NCBI GenBank assembly: GCA_020633195.1
Contig: JACKEC010000019.1
Location: forward strand, 507,741 to 571,740
Direction of reading: 5' to 3'
Origin: Sandaracinaceae bacterium
GTDB taxonomy: Bacteria; Myxococcota_A; Polyangia; Polyangiales; Sandaracinaceae
Length of the DNA stretch: 64,000 nt
Shown here one piece after another: positions 41,556 to 49,803 of the stretch. Both the position numbers and the translations under genes were made by a program. Position 1 is the stretch's first letter, and every line of letters begins with the position of its first letter. A model generated the notes under the pieces. That model was not told where the DNA came from and ran no database searches. It saw nothing but the letters and a program-made list of their open reading frames with translations.

Positions 41556-42410
41556 ATGACACAACCCTCTCGAATCCACCTCGTCCTCTTCGTCGCTGCC
41601 GTCATCGGCACCGCCAGCCCGGCGGCCGCCTGGAGCGACGCGGGCGTAGACTACTGTCCCATCTCCACCCTTCGGCCCGACACCTCGGAGATCCCGTCCG
41701 ACCTGCCAGGGCTCGTCGGGTCGTACGCGTTCGGCGGAGACACGATCACGATCGAGCGGGTCCACGAGGACGGGACGCTCGAGCCGGTCGAGACGACCAC
41801 GATGATCGTCAGCCGGGGCTCCGAGACGCTGATCGCGGTGGTGGGTGGTTGGGTCGAAGGCGCGCGCTACCGCGTGAGCGCGATGTCCGCCTGCGAGGAG
41901 GACGAGCGCTTCTACGACGTGGGCGCGCCGATCACCACGCCGCCTAGCTTGGGCACCGTGCGCTCGGACCCGGCGCGCTGGATGGACGCGGACCGCGCGG
42001 TCACCGATGTCTGGCTCGACCTGTCCGCCGAGGCGGCGCCCTTCGCAGGCTTGTGGGACGTCTACTTCGAGATCGACGGCCACGAGCCGCGAAGGCTCGG
42101 TGTCCTCTCCGACCCTGCTCAGAGCTCCCTCAACCTGGATTGCGACGGACGCGGCGGCCTCTGGAGCGAAGGCCCGCACGAGGTCCGCTTCCAGGCCGGT
42201 CCTCCGGGGGCGGACCCGATCGCGACCAGCCCCCTCACGACGATCACCCTCACCTGTCCCGCGAGCGATCCCCCGCCGTCCACGGGCGGATGCTCGGTCG
42301 GTGCGCCAGCGCCCTCGGGTCGCCTGGCCGGCCTCGCGATCGCTGGCCTCGCGCTCGTCTTCGCGCGCCGCCGGCGCCCACGGACCGTCGGCCGTCGCGC
42401 TCGCGGCTAG
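41556..42410 (+). CDS. Secreted protein with a MYXO-CTERM-like tail
   Basis: 284 residues from ATG 41556; signal IHLVLFVAAVIGTASPAAAW. A beta-rich body is followed by TLTCPASDPPPSTGGCSVGA, the hydrophobic helix LAGLAIAGLALVFA and RRRRPR, the arrangement of myxobacterial C-terminal sorting signals. The second such protein in the window (see 20991). Function of the body unknown; no metal or catalytic motif seen. Confidence 0.75.
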   Translation: MTQPSRIHLVLFVAAVIGTASPAAAWSDAGVDYCPISTLRPDTSEIPSDLPGLVGSYAFGGDTITIERVHEDGTLEPVETTTMIVSRGSETLIAVVGGWVEGARYRVSAMSACEEDERFYDVGAPITTPPSLGTVRSDPARWMDADRAVTDVWLDLSAEAAPFAGLWDVYFEIDGHEPRRLGVLSDPAQSSLNLDCDGRGGLWSEGPHEVRFQAGPPGADPIATSPLTTITLTCPASDPPPSTGGCSVGAPAPSGRLAGLAIAGLALVFARRRRPRTVGRRARG

Positions 42411-42419
42411 CAATTCGCT

Positions 42420-42674
42420 TTGCGAGCTACAGGCTCGCGTCGTCGAATCGTGTCGTCGTCCAGGCTTCGGTCGCGATTGTCGCGGTTCGCCGAATTCGAG
42501 AGCGCCCTCGCACCGATCCGCAAGCGCCTCGACAAGATGTTCACGCGAGTGGTCACGCTCGTCGCGACGTCGGCCGGCGCGCTGCAAGTCCGGCGGCTGG
42601 CCCGCGAACGCGGCGTCGAGGCCCTCGTGACGCACGACGAAGACGAGGCGCTGCGGATGTGCCACGGCCGCTGA
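42420..42674 (+). CDS. Small protein or fragment, SpoIIAA/STAS-like ending
   Basis: In a 348-base gap the plus strand encodes 84 residues of which 20-84 look natural: SRFAEFESALAPIRKRLDKM, then FTRVVTLVATSAGALQVRRL and EALVTHDEDEALRMC. The last part resembles the end of SpoIIAA-like (STAS fold) proteins, where xxFxDxxEALxW closes the domain. The N-terminus is missing or replaced, so this may be a remnant. An ATG at 42539 would give 45 residues. Confidence 0.35.
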   Translation: MRATGSRRRIVSSSRLRSRLSRFAEFESALAPIRKRLDKMFTRVVTLVATSAGALQVRRLARERGVEALVTHDEDEALRMCHGR

Positions 42675-42758
42675 GGACGCGCGCCGGGCACCGCCGGCTC
42701 GCTCGCACCGACGACGCGGGCGCGACGGGCCCATGATAGCTTCGCTCGGGCGAGGACG

Positions 42759-43562
42759 ATGCCGACACGCAGGAGCACGGAGCCCGACATCCAGGCCCTG
42801 CGGGGACTGCACCTCTACCACGCCAAGCTGTCCAACAGCTCGATGCGCGTGCGGCTGTTGCTCGAGGAGAAGGGGCTGGTCTGGACCTCCCACCTCTTGG
42901 ACGCCACCCGGCAAGACAACCTCGACGACGGCTACCTGCGCATCAACCCGACCAGTCTCCTCCCCTCGCTGGTCCACGACGGCGTGGTGGTCACCGAGTC
43001 CAACGACATCCTCTACCACCTCGAGGAGCGGTTCCCCGAGCCCCGGCTCTCCCCTGTCGAGGAGAGCGAACGTGCGGTGATGCGCGAGTGGGTCGACCTG
43101 GCGGCGAGCAGCCACCCCACCACCCTCAAGCCCTGGCAGTACGCCGTCACCGGGACCCGAACCAAGCGCCCGCAGGACATGGAGCGCTACCGTCAGCTCC
43201 AGTCCGATCCCGACCTGGTCGCCTTCCACCAGCGGTCGCTGGACGGCTTCACCGAGGCCGAGATCGCGGACGCGGTCCAGCGCAACCACGCCATCCTCGC
43301 CCGGATGGAGGGCGCCTTGACGGGAGCCCCCTGGCTCGTGGGTGGCTATGGGCTCGCCGACATCGCGTGGTTTCCCAACGTGCTGCTCCTCGACCTGCTC
43401 GGCTTTCCCACCGGCGACTACCCCGCGGTACGACGATGGCTCGCCACGGCTCGGTCACGCCCCACGGCGCGCAGCGCGATCGGGCGGAGCCCGCTACGCC
43501 TGCCGGGCTGGCTGCTCCGACCCATCGTGCGCGTCCGCAAGGCGCTCCCGTCGAGGGGCTAG
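42759..43562 (+). CDS. Glutathione S-transferase family protein
   Basis: 267 residues. The thioredoxin-fold half has LHLYHAKLSNSSMRVRLLLE followed by NPTSLLPSLVHDGVVVTESN (cis-Pro and ESNDI signature), then the helical half with LARMEGALTGAPWLVGGYGL and ADIAWFP, the usual GST helix-6 motif. The first-strand active residue is Ser (KLSNSS), consistent with theta/zeta-like bacterial GSTs. A C-terminal basic helix (RLPGWLLRPIVRVRKALPSR) is an extra. Stands alone. Confidence 0.88.
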   Translation: MPTRRSTEPDIQALRGLHLYHAKLSNSSMRVRLLLEEKGLVWTSHLLDATRQDNLDDGYLRINPTSLLPSLVHDGVVVTESNDILYHLEERFPEPRLSPVEESERAVMREWVDLAASSHPTTLKPWQYAVTGTRTKRPQDMERYRQLQSDPDLVAFHQRSLDGFTEAEIADAVQRNHAILARMEGALTGAPWLVGGYGLADIAWFPNVLLLDLLGFPTGDYPAVRRWLATARSRPTARSAIGRSPLRLPGWLLRPIVRVRKALPSRG

Positions 43563-43675
43563 GGAGGTCGCGGTCGCCGGCGCGGATCCGCGGGATCGTG
43601 CGCGGCGCACCTTCGCCGCCCGCGATGGTTGCGGCGGGGCGTGGCACCTCCATTGCACCTACACTCGGGGACTTC

Positions 43676-44251
43676 ATGCGATGGCACGACACGACACTCG
43701 CCTTGCTCGCGCTCTCGCTCGCGGTGGCGTGCTCCAACTCCCACGGCACCACCGACGACGCCGGGCCGGTCGGCGCTGACGGAGGGACCGACGCGGGCGC
43801 CGGACCCGCGCACTGCGATGGGCTGTCGCCGGCTGCGTGTTTCGGCGATCCGCTGTGCGCGCCGGTCTTCGATGACGCCTGCTGCCCGAGCTGCACCGAC
43901 GGGCCGTGCGCGGACTGCACCGACTACACCTACTTCGGCTGTCAGCCGTTCGAGGGCTGCCGCTCCCATTGCGGCGCAGGTCCGTCGTGGGGGTGTTATC
44001 CCAGCGCGCCCGATTGCTCGACGGCGCTCCCGGTCGACGAGGACAGCTGCAGCCAACCGGGCTGCGTGCCCGTGACCGCACCCGCTGGCGAGCCGTCACC
44101 CATGGGGCAGTGCGTGCCGATCACGGGGGCGAGCTGCACGGTCGCGTGTCGGCGTGCTCCGCCGGCCTGTCCCACCGGTACCGTGCCCGAGGGAGACGGC
44201 ACCTGTTACACCGATCGCTGCATCCCGGCGTTCGTCTGCCAAGCGCGCTGA
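43676..44251 (+). CDS. Cys-rich lipoprotein
   Basis: 191 residues from ATG 43676; signal MRWHDTTLALLALSLAVAC. A short Asp/Gly-rich spacer (GTTDDAGPVGADGGTDAG) leads into a domain with about twenty Cys (HCDGLSPAACFGDPLC, DACCPSCTDGPCADC, FGCQPFEGCRSHCG, WGCYPSAPDC). The motif order suggests a knotted domain similar to those of insect-antifreeze or trypsin-inhibitor-like (TIL) folds, but no assignment is firm. Confidence 0.7.
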   Translation: MRWHDTTLALLALSLAVACSNSHGTTDDAGPVGADGGTDAGAGPAHCDGLSPAACFGDPLCAPVFDDACCPSCTDGPCADCTDYTYFGCQPFEGCRSHCGAGPSWGCYPSAPDCSTALPVDEDSCSQPGCVPVTAPAGEPSPMGQCVPITGASCTVACRRAPPACPTGTVPEGDGTCYTDRCIPAFVCQAR

Positions 44252-44326
44252 CTCGTGCAGCGGGCCGGTCCGCTGGTCGGCCGCCGACCCTCATCCTCGT
44301 CGGTCCGGACGCCCACCCCGACCGTT

Positions 44327-44629
44327 TCAGGTGGCCGACGACTGCTGCACCCGGCGTTGCGAGTGGTTTCGCGCCGCGTCGATCACGAAGCGGCCCCCGA
44401 AGAAGGCCAGGCCCACCCACGGCGCGCCGTGGAGGACCAGATCGAAGATGTCGATCGGCGCCGTGAGCGTGCCGTTCGCGAGGTTCACGAGCTGTTTGTA
44501 CACGTGGGCGTGGGGATAGAACGGTGCGAGACCCAGCGTGAGCGACGCGAGGCCCGCTCCCATCACGCGCGCGCGGTGGCGAGGCCAGGTCGCGGCGAGG
44601 CTGTCGCGGAGGTTGGAGGCAGAGGTCAT
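44327..44629 (-). CDS. Small two-span membrane protein
   Basis: 100 residues from ATG 44629, the only start giving a compact protein. Two hydrophobic segments (VMGAGLASLTLGLAPFY and LVLHGAPWVGLAFFGGRFVI) with a short extracytoplasmic loop; a basic C-terminus. No family recognised. The frame upstream to 44968 is the antisense of the lipoprotein gene at 44782 and is not coding. Confidence 0.6.
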   Translation of the reverse strand: MTSASNLRDSLAATWPRHRARVMGAGLASLTLGLAPFYPHAHVYKQLVNLANGTLTAPIDIFDLVLHGAPWVGLAFFGGRFVIDAARNHSQRRVQQSSAT

Positions 44630-44781
44630 GGGACCAGACCACAGCGAAGCGCGTGCCAAGGACGCACCCGCCCTCGTCCGCCCCGCGAATGCAACGAGCC
44701 GCAACCGACGGTGATGATGGTGACCGGGTCTCAGGGCCATGCACCTAGCGCTGCGTTCGGACTCGTGCGCCACTAGGGGGC

Positions 44782-46428
44782 GTGACATCCCTCGGGCCGA
44801 GCGCTCGCCTCCGTTGGCTCCTCCTCGCGCTGCTCCTCTGTGCCTGCGCTGAGGAGGGCGCCGATCCGCCTCGCGCGTCCGTGCCCGACGAGGCCGAGAC
44901 CTCGACCGTCGAGGCGGTCGCGCCGGTCGCGCCGGAGCCGGGCGCGGCGGAGCCCGCACCCACGCCAAGCCCGCCTCTCGTCGACCTGCTTCATGCCACG
45001 CCGACCACCCTCACGGTCTCGAGCGCCTATCAAGATCAGAGCGCGCAGATCGCGAGGCTCGTGGACGGCGATCTCGAGTCCGCTTGGAACTCGCGCACCG
45101 GCGACCTCATGGGGGCGTGGATCGAGGTCGACGTCCCGGCCGGCGCGACCGTCCACGAGATCGCGCTCACGGTCGGCTTCACGCACGTTCAGCGTGGGAA
45201 CGATCTGTTCACGGGGAACCACCGCGTCGCCGAGGTGCGCGTGTCGCACGACGACGTCGTGCTCGGGACACACCCCCTCGACGTCGAGTCACGTGATCTC
45301 CAGCGCGTCCCCGCCGCGGGCGGCGGTGGGCGCTACCGCCTGACGGTGACCCGCGTCGTCGAGGGCGCGCGCGCGGAGTGGAGGGAGACCTGCATCTCGG
45401 AGCTCCAGGTCTGGGGTGAGGCGCCCGGCGCCGAGGCGGGAGCCCAGACACCGACGCTCCGAGTCGCCGCGTCCGACGAGTCGGGGAGCGACGCGCCAGC
45501 GAACGACGAGCCGGTCCTCGCGCCGACCGAGCCGGCGCCCGCGGCCGTCGCGGACGCCGCGTACTTCGCGGTCGGCGGACGCGGGCTCGTCCGCCTCTCG
45601 GCCCAGGGCGTCGAGACGCTCTTCGAGGGCCCGGTGGTCGACTTCGCGGTGGACGGGGAGGGCCGGGTGTTCGTGCTCGGATCCGGCGGCGGCTCCCCGA
45701 TCGACATCGGGCGCCGCCTCTTCGTCGTCGCCGACGGCCAGCGCCGCGAGCTCGCGGTGCCGGACCAGGAGACCTTCCACTCCATCGCCGTCGATGCCCA
45801 CGGCGCCCCCGTCCTCGCGGGCGCGTTCGGAATCTGGCGGCGCCAGGGGCGGGGCTGGTCCCCGGGCGACGTCATGGACGACGCCGAGGACGAGTTCGCC
45901 GCGCAGCAGCCGCAGGAGGCGGTCGTGGCCGCGGACGGCGTCATCTGGGCGCGCGGCCAGCACACGATCTTCCAGGGCCGCGGCGGTCGATACCGCGAGG
46001 AGCGCATCCCGCTCTTCGGCGACACCAACGCGGTCGACCTCGCCGTGGCGGGCGGCGTCGTGGCCGTCGTCTCGAACCTCAACCTCTGCGTCCACCGCAG
46101 CTACTGGCGCTGCACACCACCTGGGTGGCGACGGGTCACCGTCGGTCCGGACGGCACGGTCGCCGCCGGCGGCTACGACCGCGCGATCGTCGCGCCGCCG
46201 ACCGGCGATCCCGTCTCCGTCGCGCTCGCCGACGCGGGCATCGTCACCGACGTCGCGCGCGACACGCGGGGCCGGACGTGGATCACGTCGACCGGAGGCC
46301 TCTCCGTGCTCGGGCCGGATCACGCGGTGGCGCGTCGCTGGGCGCGTGGAGCGGTGCCGGGGCTCGGAGGGCACGCGGATCGGATCGTGGTCGCCGGGCT
46401 CGGCCCGGAGCTGCCCCCGGCGCCGTGA
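44782..46428 (+). CDS. Lipoprotein with NADase-type glycan-binding (discoidin-like) domain and beta-propeller
   Basis: 548 residues from GTG 44782; signal LRWLLLALLLCAC. An acidic Pro/Ala linker is followed by a discoidin-like domain at about 75-205: SAYQDQSAQIARLVDGDLES, WIEVDVPAGATVHEIALTVG, GNHRVAEVRVSHD. Sequences of this kind are annotated as NADase-type glycan-binding domains. Residues about 250-540 are propeller-like (VGGRGLVRLS, VLGSGGG, IAVDAHGAPVLAG, RTWITSTGGLSVLG). A lipid-anchored surface protein that binds glycans is inferred. Confidence 0.75.
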   Translation: MTSLGPSARLRWLLLALLLCACAEEGADPPRASVPDEAETSTVEAVAPVAPEPGAAEPAPTPSPPLVDLLHATPTTLTVSSAYQDQSAQIARLVDGDLESAWNSRTGDLMGAWIEVDVPAGATVHEIALTVGFTHVQRGNDLFTGNHRVAEVRVSHDDVVLGTHPLDVESRDLQRVPAAGGGGRYRLTVTRVVEGARAEWRETCISELQVWGEAPGAEAGAQTPTLRVAASDESGSDAPANDEPVLAPTEPAPAAVADAAYFAVGGRGLVRLSAQGVETLFEGPVVDFAVDGEGRVFVLGSGGGSPIDIGRRLFVVADGQRRELAVPDQETFHSIAVDAHGAPVLAGAFGIWRRQGRGWSPGDVMDDAEDEFAAQQPQEAVVAADGVIWARGQHTIFQGRGGRYREERIPLFGDTNAVDLAVAGGVVAVVSNLNLCVHRSYWRCTPPGWRRVTVGPDGTVAAGGYDRAIVAPPTGDPVSVALADAGIVTDVARDTRGRTWITSTGGLSVLGPDHAVARRWARGAVPGLGGHADRIVVAGLGPELPPAP

Positions 46429-46518
46429 GACGACGAGGCCGAGCGCCGCCGCCGACCTGCGTCGCGATCCCAGGAACGCGCGGCGGCCGCCGACGGCGAT
46501 TGACTCCGACGAGCCACG

Positions 46519-47127
46519 TCAGCGCGCGGCGAAGCCACGCACGAGCGTGGTGAAGGCCGCGCGCCAGGTCGTCTCCTCCTGGTTCGAGGGGAGGAGCCGC
46601 ATCGTGTCGCCGCGCAGCTCGAGGTTGCCGAGCCCTTCACAGAGCGCCTGGAACTCGATCAGCGCCTCGGTCGGCGCCTTCTCGCCGAGCTGGCCGGCGG
46701 CCTCGAGGCGCCGGATCTTCTCGACGAGCCGGTCGAAGGCGCGCGCGCGCGCGGCGACGAGCTGGGGGCCCGGCTCGAGGTCGGGCGCCACGCGCTGGAA
46801 GGCGATTCGGAAGAGGCTCGGGTGCTCTCGGACGAACGGACGGAACACGGTCACTCCGGCCTCGATCAGATCGCCGGCGGGATCGTCGGTCTCGGGCAAG
46901 GTGGTCAGCCCGCGATCGAGGAGCTCGTAGGCTCGCTCCGCGAGCGAGTCGATGAGCAGACCCTCGCGCGACCCGAACAGGCTGTAGACCGCGCGCGTCG
47001 TCGTGCCGACCTCGTCGGCCACCGCGCGGACCGACACGCCGTCGGCTCCGCGCTCGTCGAAGAGGCGCTCCGCCGCCGCTCGGAGCGCCTCGCGCGTCAC
47101 TTCGTCGTGCTCCCGGGGTCTGCCCAA
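46519..47127 (-). CDS. TetR-family transcriptional regulator, divergent to a hydrolase
   Basis: 202 residues. HTH region: VSVRAVADEVGTTTRAVYSL followed by FGSREGLLIDSLAE; the C-terminal part resembles TetR_C WHG-type domains (FRPFVREHPSLFRIAFQRVA). It is 69 bases from the divergent alpha/beta hydrolase, with a palindromic operator in between. Ligand unknown. Confidence 0.9.
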   Translation of the reverse strand: MGRPREHDEVTREALRAAAERLFDERGADGVSVRAVADEVGTTTRAVYSLFGSREGLLIDSLAERAYELLDRGLTTLPETDDPAGDLIEAGVTVFRPFVREHPSLFRIAFQRVAPDLEPGPQLVAARARAFDRLVEKIRRLEAAGQLGEKAPTEALIEFQALCEGLGNLELRGDTMRLLPSNQEETTWRAAFTTLVRGFAAR

Positions 47128-47162
47128 CTCGACGTTGACCTTAGCCCAACCCTGGTTATGAT

Positions 47163-47184
47163 ACGCGTTACGTTACGCGTAACG
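47163..47184. promoter_or_regulatory. Palindromic operator between TetR and hydrolase genes
   Basis: CGTTACGCGTAACG (47171-47184) is a perfect 14-base palindrome; an overlapping direct repeat, ACGCGTTACG (47163-47172) and ACGCGTAACG (47175-47184), gives two half-overlapping sites. It ends 12 bases before the hydrolase ATG (47197) and 36 bases from the TetR ATG; ATGATACGCG just upstream could be a -10-like element. TetR autoregulation is likely. Confidence 0.7.
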
Positions 47185-47196
47185 AAACGAGGGCAC

Positions 47197-48159
47197 ATGA
47201 CGACTGAGCGACGCTACCGCGAGGCCGAAGGCCGATTGTTCGATGACGCGGGGATCACCCCCCGAGAGCACCACGTGACCCTTCGGACCCTCGGGACCCA
47301 ATGTCGAGTCCTCGAAGTCGGGTCGGGGCGCCCGGTGCTCTTCCTTCCCGGTGGGCCCAACGCGGCGGCCACCTGGGCGTACGTCGCCGGGCGCACGCGG
47401 GGCGTCCGCTGGCTCCTCGTCGATCGCCCCGGCACGGGGCTGAGCGAGCCCCCGCGCGAGGTGCCGACGCCGGCCACGCTCCCCACCTTCGTCGAAGCGC
47501 TCGTGGGTGACCTCCTCGACGGCCTCGGTCTGGACCGCGCGGGGATCGCGGGCTCGTCCTTTGGCGGGTACTGCGCGCTGCGCGGTGCGGCCGCGCATCC
47601 CGACCGCGTGTCCGCCGTGCTGCTCGCGGGCTGTCCAGCCTTCGTCCCCGGGTGGACCGCGCCGTCCTTCTTCACGCTGCTGCGCACCCCCTTGATCGGG
47701 CGGCTCCTCCTGAGCCTGCCCGTCACGGACGCCTCGGCGCGGCTCGGGCTCCGACAGATGGGCCACGCGCGCTCGCTCGCCGAGGGCACGATCTCCGCGC
47801 CCATGCTGGACTGGGTGCGCACCTGGCAGCGAGACACCGAGACGATGCGTCACGACGCCGCGATGATCGTCGCGTGTGGGACCCGTCGCGACGGCTTCGC
47901 GCCCGAGCTCGATCTGACCGCGTCGACCCTCGGCGCCGTGCGGGCCCCCGTGCGAATCCAGATCGGGACCGACGACGTCGTCGGCGGACCCGAGGTGGCG
48001 GCGCGGCTCGCCTCGCTGCTCCCGGACGCGAGCGTCGAGACATGGGAGCACGCAGGCCACCTGCCGTGGCTCGATCGACCGCTCGAGACGGCGGCTGGCG
48101 CGGAGCTCCACTTCGGCGCGTCGTCCGCGGAGAGACGGCTCCGATCACCGAGGGCTTGA
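47197..48159 (+). CDS. Alpha/beta hydrolase
   Basis: 320 residues from ATG 47197 with GAGGGC upstream. Oxyanion region PVLFLPGGPNAAATW, nucleophile elbow IAGSSFGGYCAL (Ser; GxSxG as GSSFG), acid in IQIGTDDVVGGP and His in EHAGHLPWLDRP. A cap of about 70 residues with PAFVPGWTAPSFFTLLR. Similar to proline-iminopeptidase/haloperoxidase-type hydrolases; substrate unknown. The longer frame to 46822 is the antisense of the TetR gene. Confidence 0.87.
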   Translation: MTTERRYREAEGRLFDDAGITPREHHVTLRTLGTQCRVLEVGSGRPVLFLPGGPNAAATWAYVAGRTRGVRWLLVDRPGTGLSEPPREVPTPATLPTFVEALVGDLLDGLGLDRAGIAGSSFGGYCALRGAAAHPDRVSAVLLAGCPAFVPGWTAPSFFTLLRTPLIGRLLLSLPVTDASARLGLRQMGHARSLAEGTISAPMLDWVRTWQRDTETMRHDAAMIVACGTRRDGFAPELDLTASTLGAVRAPVRIQIGTDDVVGGPEVAARLASLLPDASVETWEHAGHLPWLDRPLETAAGAELHFGASSAERRLRSPRA

Positions 48160-48191
48160 TCGTCGCGCGGAGGGGCCTTCGTCTGCGCGCG

Positions 48192-48404
48192 TCAGTACTC
48201 CGGCGCCCGGTTCATGCGGGCGATCTCGACCTCGCGGCGGGCCCTGAGCTCGAAGCCGGTGAAGCTCGCGGCCGACGCGATGCACGCGGCGAGCGCCACC
48301 GCGAGCGTGGCGTCGATGCCGCGCTCGGCGGTCCCCACCACGAAGCAGAGGGTGGCGAAGAAGACGAACGCGCTGAGAAGCTGAAGACGGCGGGTCTGGG
48401 GCAT
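48192..48404 (-). CDS. Small two-span membrane protein
   Basis: 70 residues from ATG 48404: LQLLSAFVFFATLCFVVGTA and ATLAVALAACIASAASFTGF are two membrane helices joined by ERGID; the C-terminus is charged (ELRARREVEIARMN). Converges with the hydrolase gene. No family recognised. Confidence 0.6.
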   Translation of the reverse strand: MPQTRRLQLLSAFVFFATLCFVVGTAERGIDATLAVALAACIASAASFTGFELRARREVEIARMNRAPEY

Positions 48405-48541
48405 GACCCTCGGAATCTGACCATCGAGCCCGCCGCTGGCGACCACAGGGCGGTTTCACTCGTGCGGTGACCTGACACCACGCGGCGACTGAGCGTCCCC
48501 CTCGGTTTCCCGATCAGGCGGGGTGCTGGCAACCTTGGAGC

Positions 48542-49303
48542 ATGCGCATCCTCGGTCTGTTCGGTGGGCTCACCCTCCTCGTCGCATGCGGCGGGGACGT
48601 GGTGATGGACGCGGGCGGACGAGATGGCGGAGCGGATGGCGGGAGCGCCGCCGACGCGGGCGGCACGGACGCGGGCGGCATGGACGCGGGCGGCACGGAC
48701 GCGGGCGGCGCGGACGCGGGCGGTATCGATGCGGGCGACACGGACGGGGGCAGCACGGACGCGGGCAGCACGGACGCGGGTAGCATGGACGCGGGCAGCA
48801 CGGACGCGGGCAGCATGGACGCGGGCGGCACGGACGCGGGTGGCACCGATGCCGGGCTCGCGGACGCCATGTCGAGCGCTGACGCCGGCAACCCCTGCGA
48901 GACGCTCGGAGGGATCTGCGCCGGCTCGGCCACCGACTGCACCAGCGGGGGCGGCGCGCTGCTGCCAGCCGGCGATCCCGGCTGCGTCTTCGTCCCCAGC
49001 CCGGGCGCCTGCTGCGCGCCGCCGCCGGACGTGGGCACGGGGGACACGTGCGAGGCGCGCGGCGGCGTCTGCGCACCCCTCGCCGGCTGCAACTTCGTGA
49101 ACGGCGCCTTCGCGCTCACGAGCGATCGTTGCGACGACCCGTTCTACCTCTGCTGCGTGGTGGGGACGGTCTGCGGCGAAGAGGACATGCACTGCTGCGA
49201 CGCGAGCTCGGGAGCGACCTACAGGACCACGTGCGACCGCGGAGCGTGGACGTGCGATCACATACCCGGCACGGTGCTGGCGCCCCGCGACCGGTGCCCG
49301 TGA
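48542..49303 (+). CDS. Lipoprotein with a long GGTDA repeat stalk and Cys-rich head
   Basis: 253 residues; signal MRILGLFGGLTLLVAC. Residues about 20-115 are pentapeptide repeats of the type GGTDA/GSMDA/GGADA, encoded by a 15-base tandem DNA repeat (48650-48860). The C-terminal head has about eighteen Cys (NPCETLGGICAGSATDC, PGACCAPPP, CEARGGVCAPLAGC, FYLCCVVGTVC, HCCDASS). The stalk is a flexible surface spacer; repeat number is expected to vary between strains. Ligand unknown. Confidence 0.78.
   Translation: MRILGLFGGLTLLVACGGDVVMDAGGRDGGADGGSAADAGGTDAGGMDAGGTDAGGADAGGIDAGDTDGGSTDAGSTDAGSMDAGSTDAGSMDAGGTDAGGTDAGLADAMSSADAGNPCETLGGICAGSATDCTSGGGALLPAGDPGCVFVPSPGACCAPPPDVGTGDTCEARGGVCAPLAGCNFVNGAFALTSDRCDDPFYLCCVVGTVCGEEDMHCCDASSGATYRTTCDRGAWTCDHIPGTVLAPRDRCP
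48650..48865 (+). repeat. 15-base coding tandem repeat
   Basis: About fourteen copies of GCGGGCGGCACGGAC and one-to-two-base variants (GGCAGCATGGACGCG), in frame with the lipoprotein gene so that length changes keep the frame. Confidence 0.85.
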
Positions 49304-49365
49304 TTGCAGCCGGGTCAGGGATCCCACGGGTTGCGGTCGGGCGTTGCTCCGGAGACCCTCACGGG

Positions 49366-49797
49366 ATGCTCCGCCGAACCGTGTTGCTCTCGTCTCTCCT
49401 CACCGTCGCGTGCAGCGGTGGCTCGTCGGCCGCGAACGATCCGCCGCTGCCGCACATGGCTCCAGCGGCGGCGCCCACCGAGTCGGCGGAGCCGACCGAG
49501 ACCGACGAGGAGCCTGCCGTGGCGGCGGGGATCTCCTGTCCGGATTACAACCTCGGGGGGACGTCGTTCGACTCGGGGTGGAGCCAGCTGACGGGCTGCA
49601 GTGACTCGACGGTCCGCTGGCTCGACTGCACCCAAGGGCGGTGCGAGTGCAAGACGGGGCCGGACGGGGTCGACCTCTACGGCCCGGAGATCCAGACGGA
49701 GCGCGCGTTCGAGCCGACGGGCGCGTTTCCGCCCGACCTCGGTGGATGGCTTCAGCTCATGCGCGAAGGGTGCGGCTGGAACATGGCGCAGCCGTGA
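49366..49797 (+). CDS. Small lipoprotein
   Basis: 143 residues from ATG 49366; signal VLLSSLLTVAC. A Pro/Ala/Glu linker (PTESAEPTETDEEPAVAA) is followed by a short domain with Cys pairs (ISCPDYN, TGCSDS, DCTQGRCECK, REGCGWN). Converges with the NTF2-like gene at 49804, only six bases away, with no hairpin between them. Confidence 0.7.
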   Translation: MLRRTVLLSSLLTVACSGGSSAANDPPLPHMAPAAAPTESAEPTETDEEPAVAAGISCPDYNLGGTSFDSGWSQLTGCSDSTVRWLDCTQGRCECKTGPDGVDLYGPEIQTERAFEPTGAFPPDLGGWLQLMREGCGWNMAQP

Positions 49798-49803
49798 GCG
49801 GCG

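Noticed and set aside
48570..49119. Minus-strand frames with Pro/Ala/Ser repeats opposite the GGTDA lipoprotein.
   Set aside because: Mirror image of the 15-base coding repeat; the plus strand has the lipobox and the Cys-rich head.
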